Part shown: piece by piece, positions 11,741-24,301 of the stretch
Numbering within the stretch: position 1 is the first letter of the stretch
Layout: each line of letters starts with the position of its first letter
Assembly (NCBI RefSeq): GCF_020509005.1
Contig: NC_063018.1
Span: 1,612,001-1,676,000 of the forward strand
Origin: Fulvia fulva
Lineage: Eukaryota > Ascomycota > Dothideomycetes > Mycosphaerellales > Mycosphaerellaceae
Direction of reading: 5' to 3'
Length of the DNA stretch: 64,000 nucleotides
Made by a program: the position numbers and the translations under genes
Notes under the pieces: generated by a model
What the model was told of the DNA's origin: nothing
Seen by the model: the letters and a program-made list of their open reading frames with translations, nothing else
The model's database searches: none

Positions 11741-12073
11741 TATAGACGACTAACTACCCTAGTAAGTAAGGGCGCGCCTAGTGACCTTAGGATAGCTTAC
11801 GCGTAGGTATATATACTTACCGGTCCGCGGGCCGTAAAATATATATAGTAATCCTAAAAGATGATAAATCTGAAGTTTTTAGATTCCCGTATTTTCGCTT
11901 TATAGAGAGATTCTTTATAAACCCTACCTTCCTACTAAGGTCGCCTCCTAGCTATATATATCTTAATAGTACCCCTATATATCCCTACTACGTAATTAAC
12001 CGTAAAAGGTTAACGAGATTTGACGCGTAAATTTTAGGGTCTAAAGGGGCCCTCGACTCGACGATACTATATA
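11741..12073 (-). repeat. Lone LTR-like copy of the gypsy-C terminal repeat
   Basis: The reverse complement matches the 326-bp repeats at 22666-22991 and 49672-61091 over nearly their whole length, from '...GGGCCCCTTTAGACC' to 'AGTCGTCTATA'. The first bases differ, so the right edge (about 12073) is approximate. No internal gypsy-C sequence adjoins it, which fits a solo LTR, although no clear flanking duplication is visible. It abuts the truncated end of the Helitron. Confidence 0.6.
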
Positions 12074-12110
12074 TAGTATCTATTAGCTAAATATAGACTT
12101 CTTATTAATA
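12074..12110 (-). pseudogene. Helitron helicase, last visible fragment (piece IV)
   Basis: A few tens of bases between the LINE-A insertion and the lone LTR continue the helicase frame of piece III beyond the DEKS-like box. The rest of the helicase domain is not found further left. Confidence 0.45.
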
Positions 12111-15100
12111 GATAGATAGATAGATTTGTCATTCCCCTAATCTAGGACCCTATTCGGCCTATATAGGTGTATATCTATTGTTATATACAAAGGGAAACCC
12201 GGATAGGTAAAAACCCTTTCCGCCCCTAACTTCTCCTTATCTAGATTAGCTTTCCCTCTAAACGTACGTAGTCTATGTCACTACTCCGTTAGCCCCCGCT
12301 CCTAGCCGGTCTCGTTACGCTACGCCGTATCCTCTCTTCCTATACTACTCCTACTAGGCGGTACTGTTCTAGCTAGCCCTTCTCTAGTATCTAGTTCGTA
12401 ATACGCCGTAGGTCCTTAACGTTATTAAGAAGTGCCCTAATCGTCCGGTTCCTCGCCTTTACTATCTACTCCCCCCTTCCTAGCGACTACCTTAGATAGA
12501 CGAGGAGTCCGTACCGTACGTTCTAGGAGTAATAGCCGTAGGGGTAGCTAGTATTCGTGTATTCTAGAACCTTCCTCTATAATAGGTACCCCTAGAGGCC
12601 GATATATTCGCTTCGTAGTTAGGTTACTATACTACTCTATACCCTCGTAAGGCGGTAGTAGATAAGCTTTAGGGGGTACTTGACCGCGGATTTCGTAGCG
12701 AACTATTCCTTAGGTTGTCCCGCTAGCTAAGGGCGTCTACTATACCCTACACCCTAGTTATTCTACCTCTCTTTCTATAGTTGCTCTATAAACGATTTCT
12801 TACCTTCCTATCGTACTACTAGCTATTCGTCCCTTACCCGGTAGTTCGGCTCGTTTCCGGGTCGAATGCCCCTATACGCTAGTACTAATTCGCGGGCCCT
12901 TACGACTATACTAGCGATGACCTTCTATACTAGGTACTATACCGACTTGCCTAAGTAGGAGGTCCGTAGTCCCTAGATATATAGGTCGATCGGCGGTATA
13001 GCGGTCTCGTACTTAAGTATCCTTATTAGTATCGCCTTATATACCCCGGTAACCTTCCTTAGGTATTAGTTTTAGATCTTCGCTAACGGCGTAACGAGTC
13101 CCTTTAATAGGTAGGTCCTCTCGCCTAAGAACTATACTTAGCTACTATAGGTAAGGACTAGCCGTATAATAGCCGTATATAGAAGTCGTGACTACCGAAA
13201 GTCCGCCCCCTATATAGACGTAGTGAGCCTCTAGTATAATACTATATTCTGTTTAGCTTTCCGTAATGTTGCCTATACGTACTTCCTCTACCGTAGCGCT
13301 ATAGTCTAACGACGCCTCGAGTTCATATTCGATCCTATAGTAGGTTACTTTATAGTAGTAGCTATCTAAGATCTAGGAGAGGTCGATCGTGCCTTAGAGT
13401 CCCCCTCTCTTCTAGGTACCTAGGTCCTTTAGGGTATTAAGGGCAATTGCGTTGCTCGCTATTAAGTCGAGTACTTCGTCGGCTATAGGGTGCGGCTATA
13501 TAAGGCTTTCCTAGGAAGGGTGGTGTATATTAAAGTCTCCTACTACGATATAGTACCCTTGTCTCTTAAGCGCACTGTCTAGGTGTCTACAGACCCCTAG
13601 GTCGCGGCTAGACCTCGAGGCTAGCGGTTATATATATAGGTTGTGTATCTAGGTGCTACCTACGTAGAGGGAGGTAATATCGCCCCCGCCTTCTTCGTCT
13701 ACGTAGTACACTACCTCCTAGTCGGATTCTAGTAAGTCCTTACTAATATAGAAGTACGTACGGGGTCTACCGTCGCCTCGTAGGCATGTCGTATAGCCTA
13801 GTGACTTATAGGTCGCTAGTCTCTTATAGTACGGGTTAATCTATAGCTCTAAGATTACTAGGACGTAGTAGACGTACGGGTCCGCCTCGTATAGGAAATA
13901 GTTCTAGACTATATCCTTGCTATAGTTAACGTTATACTAGATAATACTAAGCGTATCGAGGCTAGTTATCGTTATCGATAATCATTTCCTCTATAATATC
14001 CTATGTCCTACTACCTTATACGTCCTAGTCTACGCCTATCGGCTATATACTAAAGGGGAGCCGGGCCTAGTTAGATTCCCTCGCCGTAGCTAGTAGAGTA
14101 CGTAGCCTCCCGTACGCCCTAGGTTACGTATCCTTTATATTATTCTCGGCCCTAGGGCGCTTATACCCGACCGCCGCTAGCTAGTTCCGGTATAGGCTAG
14201 CCTTACGGTCGCCGTAGAATCTTAGGGCGACGGTTCTATTTATAATTGCCTTGTTTTTCGCTAGTTTCCGCTATAGGCATTCCGCGCTATACGATAGGTA
14301 GTACCCTAGACAGTTCGCGTACCGCCTCGTAGCCGATATATAGTCCCTAGATATATAGTCTCCTATATAGTTCGAGTAGGCCTACTTATTTATATACGTA
14401 TAGGTTTGGTGTCTATACTATTAGTATTTAAAGCATTAGAGGACACGAAAGGATAAGGAGTGCTTTTCTACTATCTTAAGGCTATATTGCTAGATTAGGC
14501 CTTGTTCTATTACTAGATCCGCCGCTTTCGCGTCTTATAGCTATACTATTAGCGCCGAGGCCTTCTTGCCTTCTAGCCATTTCCTATAGAGCTAAGTCGC
14601 CTTCTAGATTAGAGAGTTAAGAGTGACCGGGTTGTCCTCTTAGAGAGTACGTAGGTGACCTTAGTTAGTTAGGTCGAACTCCTTAGGCATATTGTAGACT
14701 AGGATCGTAAATTGCTTCGTTAAGACCTTCGCTAATGCCGTAACCTTAGATACCTACTATAGCTATACCTCTAGGTGCCTCCTAGTAGTAGTAGAGCTAG
14801 TATAGATCTATAGAGTACCGTTAGACTATCAGTTCACTACGACTACCCCTAGTTAATTAATTCGTTAGGCGAGCTCCTTATTCGATAGCTTCGTAACTTC
14901 GGCCTAGTCTTCCTTTACTATAATACGGATCGTAACTATATCGTATATTAGGCGGGGGCCTAGTGTCGATACCGCGACCGATACCTAGCTATAGGGGTGT
15001 TAATTCCGAGTGGCCTTACTAATTGCCTAAGACGTCGTCCTTATTTCTTATTGCCCTCGGTAATACGATAGTATAAGCGCCGTACGTAGCTAAGTGATTA

Positions 15101-15458
15101 TCACCTATAGAGACCGGTATAGGAGCTAATCGTTAGTTTCTATACTTTTTACGTCCTCTATAAGTTACTACTAGTTGTCTTAGGGGAGCTTCGTCTATAG
15201 AGCCGTAGGCGCCGGTAGTACTATAGCCTAGGCTACTATTACCTAGGAGTTGCCTAATATAGCTAGGCACCTCCGCGGCGTTTAGAGCTAAAGAAGTAGG
15301 GTGAAGAGAACTTCAAGCTGTCTAAATTAAATAAGGTAGAACTCCCTTAATTCTAGGGGTAGTGGCCTACTTTCTAGATGGTTAGAATAGCCTTAATAAG
15401 AGCTTTCGAATGTGTCGTATTTGGCGATATAAGGCGAAAATCCGACCCGAAGTCGTCT
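12111..15458 (-). mobile_element. LINE-A non-LTR retrotransposon, internally deleted, RIP-altered
   Basis: It lies between 17-bp direct repeats TAGACTTCTTATTAATA (12094-12110 and 15459-15475), a typical LINE target duplication, and ends in an (ATCT)n tail on the minus strand. Its 5' part matches 37070-38570: ORF1, then the start of an ORF2 with an endonuclease-like region. Compared with the longer copy at 36999-49242 it lacks about 1.63 kb (equivalent to 46421-48052), which removes the reverse transcriptase. The last part matches the unmutated LINE-A end at 29570-30282. Saturated with TAG/CTA; certainly inactive. Confidence 0.85.
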
Positions 15459-16624
15459 TAGACTTCTTATTAATAATAAAAAGCTTAACGTAGCGGATCT
15501 TATTCTATATAGCGGTCGGGTCCTAAAGCGACTAGAACTAGCCGTTAACTAGTAGACTCAAGTATAAATATAAGGTCTAACCTTGAATATTATATAAGGT
15601 AGAGCTAGTAGGGGCGAGCCGAATAACTAGGTCGTAAGAAGATTCTTATCGTAGCCGTATAGAGAGGACTTTAACTAAGAACGATTTACTACTACTAGCT
15701 TTACTATCGAGATTAAGAAGAATTTATATAAACCCTCCTTACCTTCGTTAATAACGCGTTAGCCCTAATTCTTAATAAGATACTAGTAGAAGATTATAAG
15801 TACCTACTTCTAATATCGATTTAGGCGGTCGACGCGGGCCGCCGAGTCGCTACTAACCTTAAGCTACTTATTATTCTCTTATTACTTACTAGCGTACTAA
15901 CTCGGAAGCTTATAGATCTCTAGATAAGTAGCCTAGTACTTATCGATACGCGAAGTCTATTCTATAGCTATATCGCCGGGCCTATAGCCGATATTATTAG
16001 GATTCTACTAGAGAATAGTCTAGTTATTAGTATTACCTAGATAGGTAAGAGCTTGGCTAAAGTCGGCTTAACGGCGGTTACGAGCTTCTTTACGCTTATC
16101 GTCGTCCTTATTAAAGACCTCTAGGACCTACTCCTTAGGTAGCTTACCTTAGAAGTCGTCTAGGTAATTATATACCTAGTAAGCGGCGTAGGTATCTAAC
16201 TACTTAGCAAAGGGCCTAGCTTTACTACTATTCTAAAAGTCGTATAGTAAGGTAGGGTAATCCGTAAAGGGATAGTATAATAGAACCTTAACGCGATAGA
16301 AGTCCTCGTACAATATATTAGTAGGATCGTTCTTATACCTAGGAAAGTAGCTTAGTAGGCGCTCTCTATTTCTATATATTATCGCCTTCGGTAGGCTACG
16401 CTAGTAACTATACTTAGTAATAAACTCGAAGAGTCTAATATCTTCGATACCGACGCGGGATTAATACTTTTAGATAATAATCTATACCTTATTTAGTATA
16501 CCTTTGTCTATACTTTATTATCGCTAGTAATATCTAGTAGGGTACCTTAATAATTTAGGAGGCGATAGTCTACGGTTACTATAATTTAGCTACTACTCTA
16601 TAACGGTAAGTAGAAGTTTATATA
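15459..16624 (-). pseudogene. Helitron helicase segment (RIP-altered), piece III
   Basis: Read on the minus strand with RIP changes allowed for, this encodes fungal Helitron RepHel sequence. It begins just after the 'DWSTQEV' block of piece II, then has a 'YEDFYRVKVLL' block, and near its end a degraded Walker A segment ('KASSSKSFL', from KAGSGKSFL by TG-to-TA changes) followed by 'VIRLAPTS' and 'LFIINKKS' (the DEKS box), all PIF1-like helicase landmarks. LINE-B (16625-21809) separates it from piece II; the duplication TAGAAGTTTATATA at 16611-16624 and 21810-21823 shows the two were once continuous. LINE-A interrupts it on the other side. Confidence 0.8.
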
Positions 16625-19600
16625 GATAGATAGATATTTCATTAAGCTATTATAGTGCCCTCTAGCCTATATAGCTATACTATCTTATTTTCGTATATAT
16701 AGAGGGGAAACCGTATTACTAAAAACCCCTCCTCCTTCCCGCCTATCTTTTCCCCCTCGTTATCGTCTTAGATTTCCCTTATTAGGGGTACGCTAGTGTT
16801 ATAGGCCTGCCCTAATATCTATCCTATCTATAACCCCCCTAGCTTCCGCCTCTTGTCTATCTACTCCTCCGTCTCGCTAGCGAGGTTAAATTACTAGAGG
16901 TATCCCTACTATAGTATCTACTAAGAGATTCGGCGAATGTTACCTTTGTCCCTAATAATTGACTTATAGTCTCTCCTTCCCGCTTAGTGCCTCTAATTTC
17001 CCCTGCCTCTCGCCTACTACGGGTATTATAGTAGTATATATTCTAGGTTTTACGATAGGTAGCTATACTAGTAGGCTAGGCTTTAGATATCTAGTACGCG
17101 TCACCTAGATAGGTAGGCCCTTAATCTTATATATTCGGACCTAATTTAGATCGCTATACTTGCTTCGGCCCTTATTTGGTCTCTATATAGCTAGTAATTA
17201 TGTCTCTAGAAGGCTCGGAGTACTATTAGGCCTATTGTCTTAGGGGACTTCCTTTTCTAGTCTTACTCCTATAGGCAGCTCGCTATCTATTCCGCTAGGC
17301 TTTAGGTCTTAGCCTTACTCCCGCCGATCTAGCGAGTCCTACGCTCCTCCTCTTTTCGTGCTAGCTATTCGGTACTTGTCTATACGGCCGTAAAGGTAGT
17401 AAGGTTATCCTCTTTTTAACTTGTCCTATGTCCGGGCTCTCTCCGGTAGCGGCTTTCTATCTTATTCTATACCTCCTAGATCGTAGTTTATACTAGGTAA
17501 TCTATTGTCTTTATCGCGTATTAAATTCTTATTCCCCGGATATATTACCGATTAGTAGTATTCCCGTCTCTATTTCTACCGTACTTATTAACGTTATCTT
17601 ATATACCCCGAGTATCCTACGTAGGTTACCTATCTATATCCTATCTAGGGGTTGCTCTATCCGTTTTAGAATCGGCTTACCTACGCCTCCTATCCCCTAG
17701 ATCTATACCCCGTATAATATAGCTTGTTTAACGATAGCCTTATATATTACCCTTACCTTATCGAATGTTACTCCCTATATAGACACCGTAAGCCTCTTTA
17801 TTAAGGCTTCGTTACCTTGCGCTCGACTCTAGGCTTTCTTAATATATACGTTCTAGCTTAGCTTTAGGTCGAGCTAGATCCCTAGTACTCGTAGCTCCGC
17901 TAATAGCTTAGTCTCGTAGCCTTAGATTCTTACCGCCGCCTTTATATTATAGTACGTTCTCGCTTTACTAAAGTGTATAAGCTAGTACTTTTTTAGGGCG
18001 AACCGGGTACTATACTTCTTTACCTACTCCGCGCATTTCTTATACCTATCTTAAAGGAGGCGATAGTTCTCCTCTATAAAGTCTAAATAGGCTAGAATGT
18101 TTATATCGTCTCCGAATCCTAATACTAAGGTTTACGGAGAGGTAAGTAGGGGGATTAGATCAGACAAAAACATTAGAAATAGATTAGGGGAGAGAGAGTA
18201 GATCCCTTAGGTCTTCTAGCCTCTACCTTTATCGGGTCGGACGTATACCTCCCTAGGACTAGGTATATCGTCCGTCCCTAGAGAAAGGAGTAGACGAACT
18301 TTATTGCCTACTAGAGGATACCTTTCTATTATAGAATATATCTTAGCCCTTAGTATAAGACGTTATTGAAGGCTTCTAAGATATCGAGGGATAGTAAGGA
18401 CGCCGCTCGGTTCCTACCGTAGTACTAGAGGGTCTGAATTTGCTCCGTAATTAGCTCTATTACTATTAGTATCGATCGCTAGCTTCTTCCCCCTATCTAT
18501 ATTGCTAGAAGTACGTAGTTATTCCCGGCTAGCTACGTAAGTCTCTAGGCTACTATCTTCTCTAGAACCTTCCCTATCGTGTTTAGAAGTACGATTAGCC
18601 TATATGATTTTGGCTAAGTATAGTTCTCCTTCTATAGCTTACGTAGCACTACTATAATAGACTCTCTATACGGCTACGGGTAATACCCTAGCTATAGGTA
18701 CGCGGTAAATAGGTTTATAAGGCTCGGCGTAATCTCTTCTCTATACTCTTTTAGTAGTATATTTAGTATCCTGTCTAGGGCTTTTCGTCCTTTTAGCTTA
18801 CTAATAACTCCTATTACTATAGTAGAGCTAACCGCCTAATCTATATCTAGGGGTTCCGGGTCTAAACTAGGGTCGATATCCGTAAGGTCTACCTCTACTT
18901 ACGTCGAAAGGAAATAGTCGGCTAATACTTTTGCCTTACCCCGGGACGTAGTCGAGGCAATCCCTTCGCGGTCTACGATTAGAGGGAAGTAAGGAGTTCG
19001 TTACTCTTTAGGTAGTCGTACCTATTTAGCTAGTCTCTATATCTATTCCGGGTATTCTATAACGAGCCCGATTGTCGCTCTCTAGTCCTATAGCTTATCG
19101 CCTCGTATCTATACCTTCTTCTCGTATATCACGCGATAGTATTGCTCCTACGTCTCTTAGGTATACTCCTTCGTCTACTGTCGCCTTGCCCTTCTAGCCT
19201 CCTTTACCTTCGTAGAGTATTTAGGGGTCTAGAAGGCCTTCTACTACGTTAAGGGCCGGAGTAACGGCGTATATTATTCCGCTACTTACTATATAACCGA
19301 GGTAATCTGCTCCGCTACTTTATCTAGCTAAGCTGTCGTCTCGAGTTCCCTATACTACGGTAGGTTTACTATTAGAAAGTCTCTTATATCGCCCTAGCGT
19401 ACCTTCTTCTAGTTACGGCATAGTTCGCTTACTAGCTCCTCTATTGCCTTTACCCCTAGCGTAGTTTGAAAAGGGATATAGTCTAAGGAGGCCTCTAGCG
19501 CGTAGTTCGGTCGGTATTAGACTAGTCTCTCTTCTAGTTCTCGTAATAGAAAGTATAGGTCGATTGTACTTATACTTATACGGGCCTTCTACGTCTCTAT

Positions 19601-21809
19601 TCCCTTTAGAGTTACTAAGGCTATTCCGTAGCGTACGGTTATATTAAGTAGCTTCCCCTCTAGGAACGCGTACGGAGGAGTAAATTCGAGTCCCTACTAT
19701 AGGTAGTAGAGGTTAAAGTCGCCGAGGAGTACTTACCTCGTGTCTTAGCTTAGAGTCCGCTTTAGGTAGGCGAGGGTCCCTAGTTCCCTACTCGTTCGAC
19801 CCTACGGTAGCGGGTTATAGACGTTATAGATCTAGATAGAGCCTTATATCGTATCGATCTAGATTAATATTATGTCTCCTAGGTTACCCTACTAGAGTAG
19901 TATAACCTTCTATAACTTAAGGTCTATAATCCTACTTACGTATATATATATCCTAGGGATAACGCCTCGTTCGCTCGCGATTAAAGGATAGTATCTCCGG
20001 TCATTATAAGTGGCTAGGAGTCCTACGTAGGAGTTGATCTATAGTTTCTATACCGTAATAACGTAATACCGTAGCGGGTCTAGCTCTTATAGAAAGTAGC
20101 GCTAGACTTTGTCCCTACTTTTGTTTACGTTATACTATACGATAGTAATATCGTCGTATAGTATTATTTATTGCCCGTAAGGTCTATTTCCGTACTAACC
20201 TACTATATCTCCTAAGCCTATATCCCCCTATCTAGGGAGTCCTAGGACAGCTAGAGCGCCCTAAAGATTAGCATTTATCCTAGTTTATTAGTAGCCCGGT
20301 TAAGGTGTCTAGGCCTACCGGGAGGTAGATACGTTTAAGGTTAGGTTCCCTTATTTAACTCTTCTACCCTCTTCCTCTTACTCGGCTCGAAGCCCTTATA
20401 TACGGTAGGTCCCTCCTACTATTATTAGGGGTACCTAGCTAGTATAGAGATCCTTACTTATCTCGCTCGTTCTTATACTACTATTCTAGCTAGGTATTAG
20501 TCTGAATACGCTAGGTAACTTCTACCGTAGTATATATACCTACTCTCTTTTTTTAGGCATTCCCTTCCCTAGTATAGGCCTCCGTAGTAAGGGTACCTTA
20601 GGGTCTCCTCCCCGTATTTTAGGGCTCTATAACTATACTATTAGTATTAGAAGCATTGTAGTACTCTATAGCTACTCTAATAGATCTCCGTATCTATTCT
20701 TTCGTAGTTCTAGAATAGCCTATTATCTAGTATCTAGTTAGCTTATTCCGCTATCTCTACCTAGATAATAAGCGATAAATACGTCTTCTCTCGGTCCACT
20801 ATCTTATATAACTATACCGCCTTCGTTAGTCGTACTCCTAGGAATATATTATAGTTCTATACTTAGAGTTAGGGAAGGTCTTCGACCCTAAATGTCCTAG
20901 GGACCCCGTAGGCAATAACGGTATACTATTAGTAGAAGAGTCGTACCGACTTTACGACTTTAGTAGTCTACGCCTTATAGGTCTCTAGTTTTCGTCTATT
21001 AGACTCTTATATAGTAACGAGTCTTACTACGCCTATTACCTCTACCTTCGCTCTAACTACCTCCTTTTAGCCTATTCTGTCGACAATCTGCTTGCTTATT
21101 AGAGCTACGATTTCTTGTTTCTCTGCCGGATTAGTAATATATAGGCGTACCGTATTACTTACCTTTATAGGGGGTTAAATCTTACCTACTACTACTATTA
21201 CCTATATAGTTAGTCTCTAGGATACCTTCTATATTACTTATTAGATTGTCTTCGGGATTTAGTCTAATAGCGCTATTAGCGCTCCTAGTAGCTATACTAT
21301 AGTATTCTTATATACCCGGGCTAGGTATTCGTTATCCTCTAGTAAGTTTTCCGCCTCCGTATATAGGGTCGCCTACGCTATATTTTTTGTCGTTAGTCTC
21401 TACTTTCTATATAGTAGGTCTTAGCTTATATCCTAGGTTATTCGTTAGTTCGTTCCCCGGTTTAGCTCTTAGCTATTCTTTATTAGAGGGTCTTTACTAA
21501 GATAAGTGTCCTTTACGAGCTACTTAATACTCGTAAGGCTATAGCTCTCGTTAGTTACTATCCTCTACTACTATTCGGAGTGAGGTCCGCGCTTCCTAAT
21601 TAGGTAGTTATCCTCCGTAACTCCGTAATTCTAGGGTCTACCGCTAGGGGAACAGAACCTAAGTTTTAGGGTTCTTTATACTACGATTACGCCGCCGCTA
21701 GCGTAGGCGGGTCGCTACTACTAAAGTAGATTGCTCGTCTTAATAAGGGCTATCAAATAGATAGTCCTTATCGATAGCCTAGATTCCTCCTACTAATTAC
21801 GCGTTTAAT
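16625..21809 (-). mobile_element. LINE-B non-LTR retrotransposon, nearly full length, RIP-altered
   Basis: A 5.2-kb element between 14-bp duplications TAGAAGTTTATATA (16611-16624, 21810-21823), with an (ATCT)n tail at its minus-strand 3' end. The 5' third encodes an ORF1 with a gag-like region and cysteine-rich knuckle remnants (about 20400-21650), related to but distinct from LINE-C ORF1. ORF2 shows endonuclease, reverse transcriptase (about 17700-18700) and a C-terminal region matching the unmutated fragment at 35157-36271. CA and TG are almost absent and TAG stops abound. It splits the Helitron. Confidence 0.85.
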
Positions 21810-22665
21810 TAGAAGTTTATATACGTAACCTCCTAGGTAGACTAGTTACCCTTACTAACGAGCTTATTCATTATCTTCGCTACTAGGGATAAGAATAGCT
21901 TATTAGATAAGATATAAGGGAGGACCTCCTTTATAATATTAATATAGCTCTAACTCTTCTTCTCGGCCTTACTATAGTATTTTATAATATACTCTATCAC
22001 GGCGTAGATAGTAGTATTTAGGCTAATATTAGTATTCGCTTACTATAATATAGATACGAGTCGGTAGAAGTAGTTTATAAGTCCATCCTTATAGGCGGCG
22101 ATATATATAAAGTAGTACGGGTTATATTTACGAGATATAATAGACTCGGCTCTCTTACTACGCTTAAAGTAGAAACGACACTAAATAGGCTAATTAGGTA
22201 AGTCTATTCGCTTCTTCTAGTAGTAGGCGTTATACTTATACTTCTAAGTACGATTAACGATATCGGATAGTATAGTAAGGTAGTTATTAAGCTCTATAAT
22301 CGGCTACTATAACGCCCTATTCTCTTCCTTTATAAACTACCGATTAGGCTCCGGATTTATAGCGGTAATATAGGTGTTCTAGAAGCCTATAAACTCCTTA
22401 CGCTAATTGGAGTCGTTTATATTAAGCTTACTAATATTACGAGATATCTCTCTAGACGTAGTCGTAGACTAGTCGACCTATAGGAAGAAGTATATATAGG
22501 TACTACTACGGCCTTACTACTTATATCGATACTACTAGTCCTTAAGATTAAACTTTATCTTTAGTATCGAAAGGAAGTACTAGAAGCGGCGCTCGAAATA
22601 TAAGGCGGTAATATATAGGTAATCCTTTACTACCTTCTTCGTAATATATATACGCTAGATACTAG
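21810..22665 (-). pseudogene. Helitron Rep/helicase linker segment (RIP-altered), piece II
   Basis: The minus strand, with RIP allowed for, continues directly from piece I: 'FERRF', 'KFNLKD', then 'RSSTYIYFFL', where the two Tyr probably stand for the paired His (HxH) of the rolling-circle replication initiator (CAY to TAY changes). 'CRFYFKR' and 'AAYKDGLINYFYRL' follow, then 'YYSKAEKKSESY' and 'DWSTQEVTY', all positions conserved in fungal Helitrons. Gypsy-C is inserted at its right edge and LINE-B at its left edge. Confidence 0.85.
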
Positions 22666-22991
22666 TATTAATAAGCTAAGGGCCCCTTTAGACCCTGAAA
22701 TTTGCGCGTCGAATCTCGTTAACCTTTAACGGTTAATTATATAGCGGGGGTATATAGGGGTACTACTAAGAAATATATAGTTAGGAGGCGACCTTAGTAG
22801 GAAGCTAGGATTTACGAAGAATCTCTCTATAAGGCGAAAATACGGGAATCTAAAAATTTCAGATTTATTATCTTTTAGGATTACTATATATATTTTACGG
22901 CCCGCGGACCGGTAAGTATATATACCTACGCGTAAGCTATCCTAAGGTTACTAGGCGCGCCCTTACTTACTAGGGTAGTTAGACGTCTATA
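22666..22991 (+). repeat. Gypsy-C 5' LTR
   Basis: 326 bp from TATTAATAAGC to GTCTATA. The TA...TA ends are what RIP would make of the usual TG...CA. It contains the blocks 'CCCTTTAGACCCTGAAATTTG' shared with the 3' LTR and the inverted lone copy at 11741-12073. Confidence 0.8.
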
Positions 22992-24301
22992 TTTTAGTAG
23001 TTAATAAGGGGGGGTTCAAGTATATACCTAGTAGTATTATTAGTACATTTTAGTAAAATTACGGTCAAGGTCGACTCGAAGTCGAAATCTTAAGGTATTA
23101 AGGCACCTAAGGTCAAGGTTCTTAGTATTAAGCAAAGTAAGTATAACGTTACGAGCAAGGTTACGGTTACGAACAAGGTTATAAGTTTTAGTTATATCTT
23201 TATCGAGGTTCGAGTCGTTTACTAGTATTAGAGCTAGCTAAGAGTTACCGGAGAGTCTAACGAAGGTATATAGGCCTTATAGGGAGGCTATAATCCTAGA
23301 AGGGATAGAAGACTTAGATAGCGACGAAAATAATAACCCGGAGGCTTTAAGCTCTAATAAGGGTAAGGAAAGAGTACGACAAAATGACTAAGAAGAGAAT
23401 GACTTAAATAAGGGCACTATAACTTTAGGAATGCCCTATAGTCCGGATGTAATAGTAGCCTTGTTTAGCCGTCTTACTATTACTATAGAAAATGTAGGAC
23501 CTCGCTTCCCTACTCTAAAGAGTCCGGAAAACCACCTCTTTAATAGTAGGAACGCTACTAAGTTCTAGGAGAAGTTTAATAATCTTATAGACTAGTATCT
23601 ACTAAGGCTCTTAATTAGGAAAGACAACTTCTAGGGTCGTTTCGAGCATAACTACGAGACCACTATCCGACGTTTAGTAATAAGGTTAGAGAGATAGTAA
23701 GTAAGGCGGAGTACCTTTAGGAGGTCCTTCTTAGCTAAGTCTTTAAGATTCGATACCTATTCGATATTAAGAAGTCGAGAATATCTTAAAGAGATAGTCC
23801 GGGCCGAGAAAGGGAAAAGCCCTAAGGAGTAGGGTATAAAGGAGTTTATCCGTCTCTTCGTAGCCTCTAGTAACCTAATTGATCCCGAAGACCTCGATAA
23901 TAGCTCCCGTAGCCGTCTTCTACTTTAGAGGCTCCTAGAGTCAGTTACTAAGGTAGTTTATAAGAAATATAGACTCTATCCGAAGTAGCCTAAGAAGTTT
24001 CGGCGCTTTTAAAAGCTACTAGACGAGGCGACAAGTATCGCTAATAGTAAATAAGGATAGAAGGCCGTATATACGGATTTTCCGTTTACTTAACCGTAGG
24101 TTTATCGATTAGTTATAAAGTAGATACCGCGCTTAATCCCTAGGATTAATATACTTAATAAAATAGGTATTTCTACTACTATTAGCAATAACCTTATCTA
24201 GAAAGTAGTAGAAATAAGTATTTACGCTTATTAACGAGGGCGCGCGGCGGAGGTTAGATCCTTCTACTCTAGTAAGAACTAAAGGTCTATATAACTAGAG
24301 A
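22992..24301 (+). pseudogene. Gypsy-C gag region (RIP-altered)
   Basis: After the LTR the plus strand reads as a charged gag-like chain when TAG is taken as CAG or TGG (for example 'FVASSNLIDPEDLDN' near 23860). It runs towards a probable zinc-knuckle region whose Cys/His codons are no longer intact. The LINE-B chimera interrupts it at 24301; the frame resumes at 27626. Confidence 0.65.

Noticed and set aside
11741..22991. Large DNA transposon with about 330-bp terminal inverted repeats (11741-12073 and 22666-22991)
   Set aside because: The repeat at 22666-22991 has a direct partner of exactly the same 326 bp at 49672-61091, with gypsy gag-pol remnants between, so these are LTRs. The inverted copy is a separate one.
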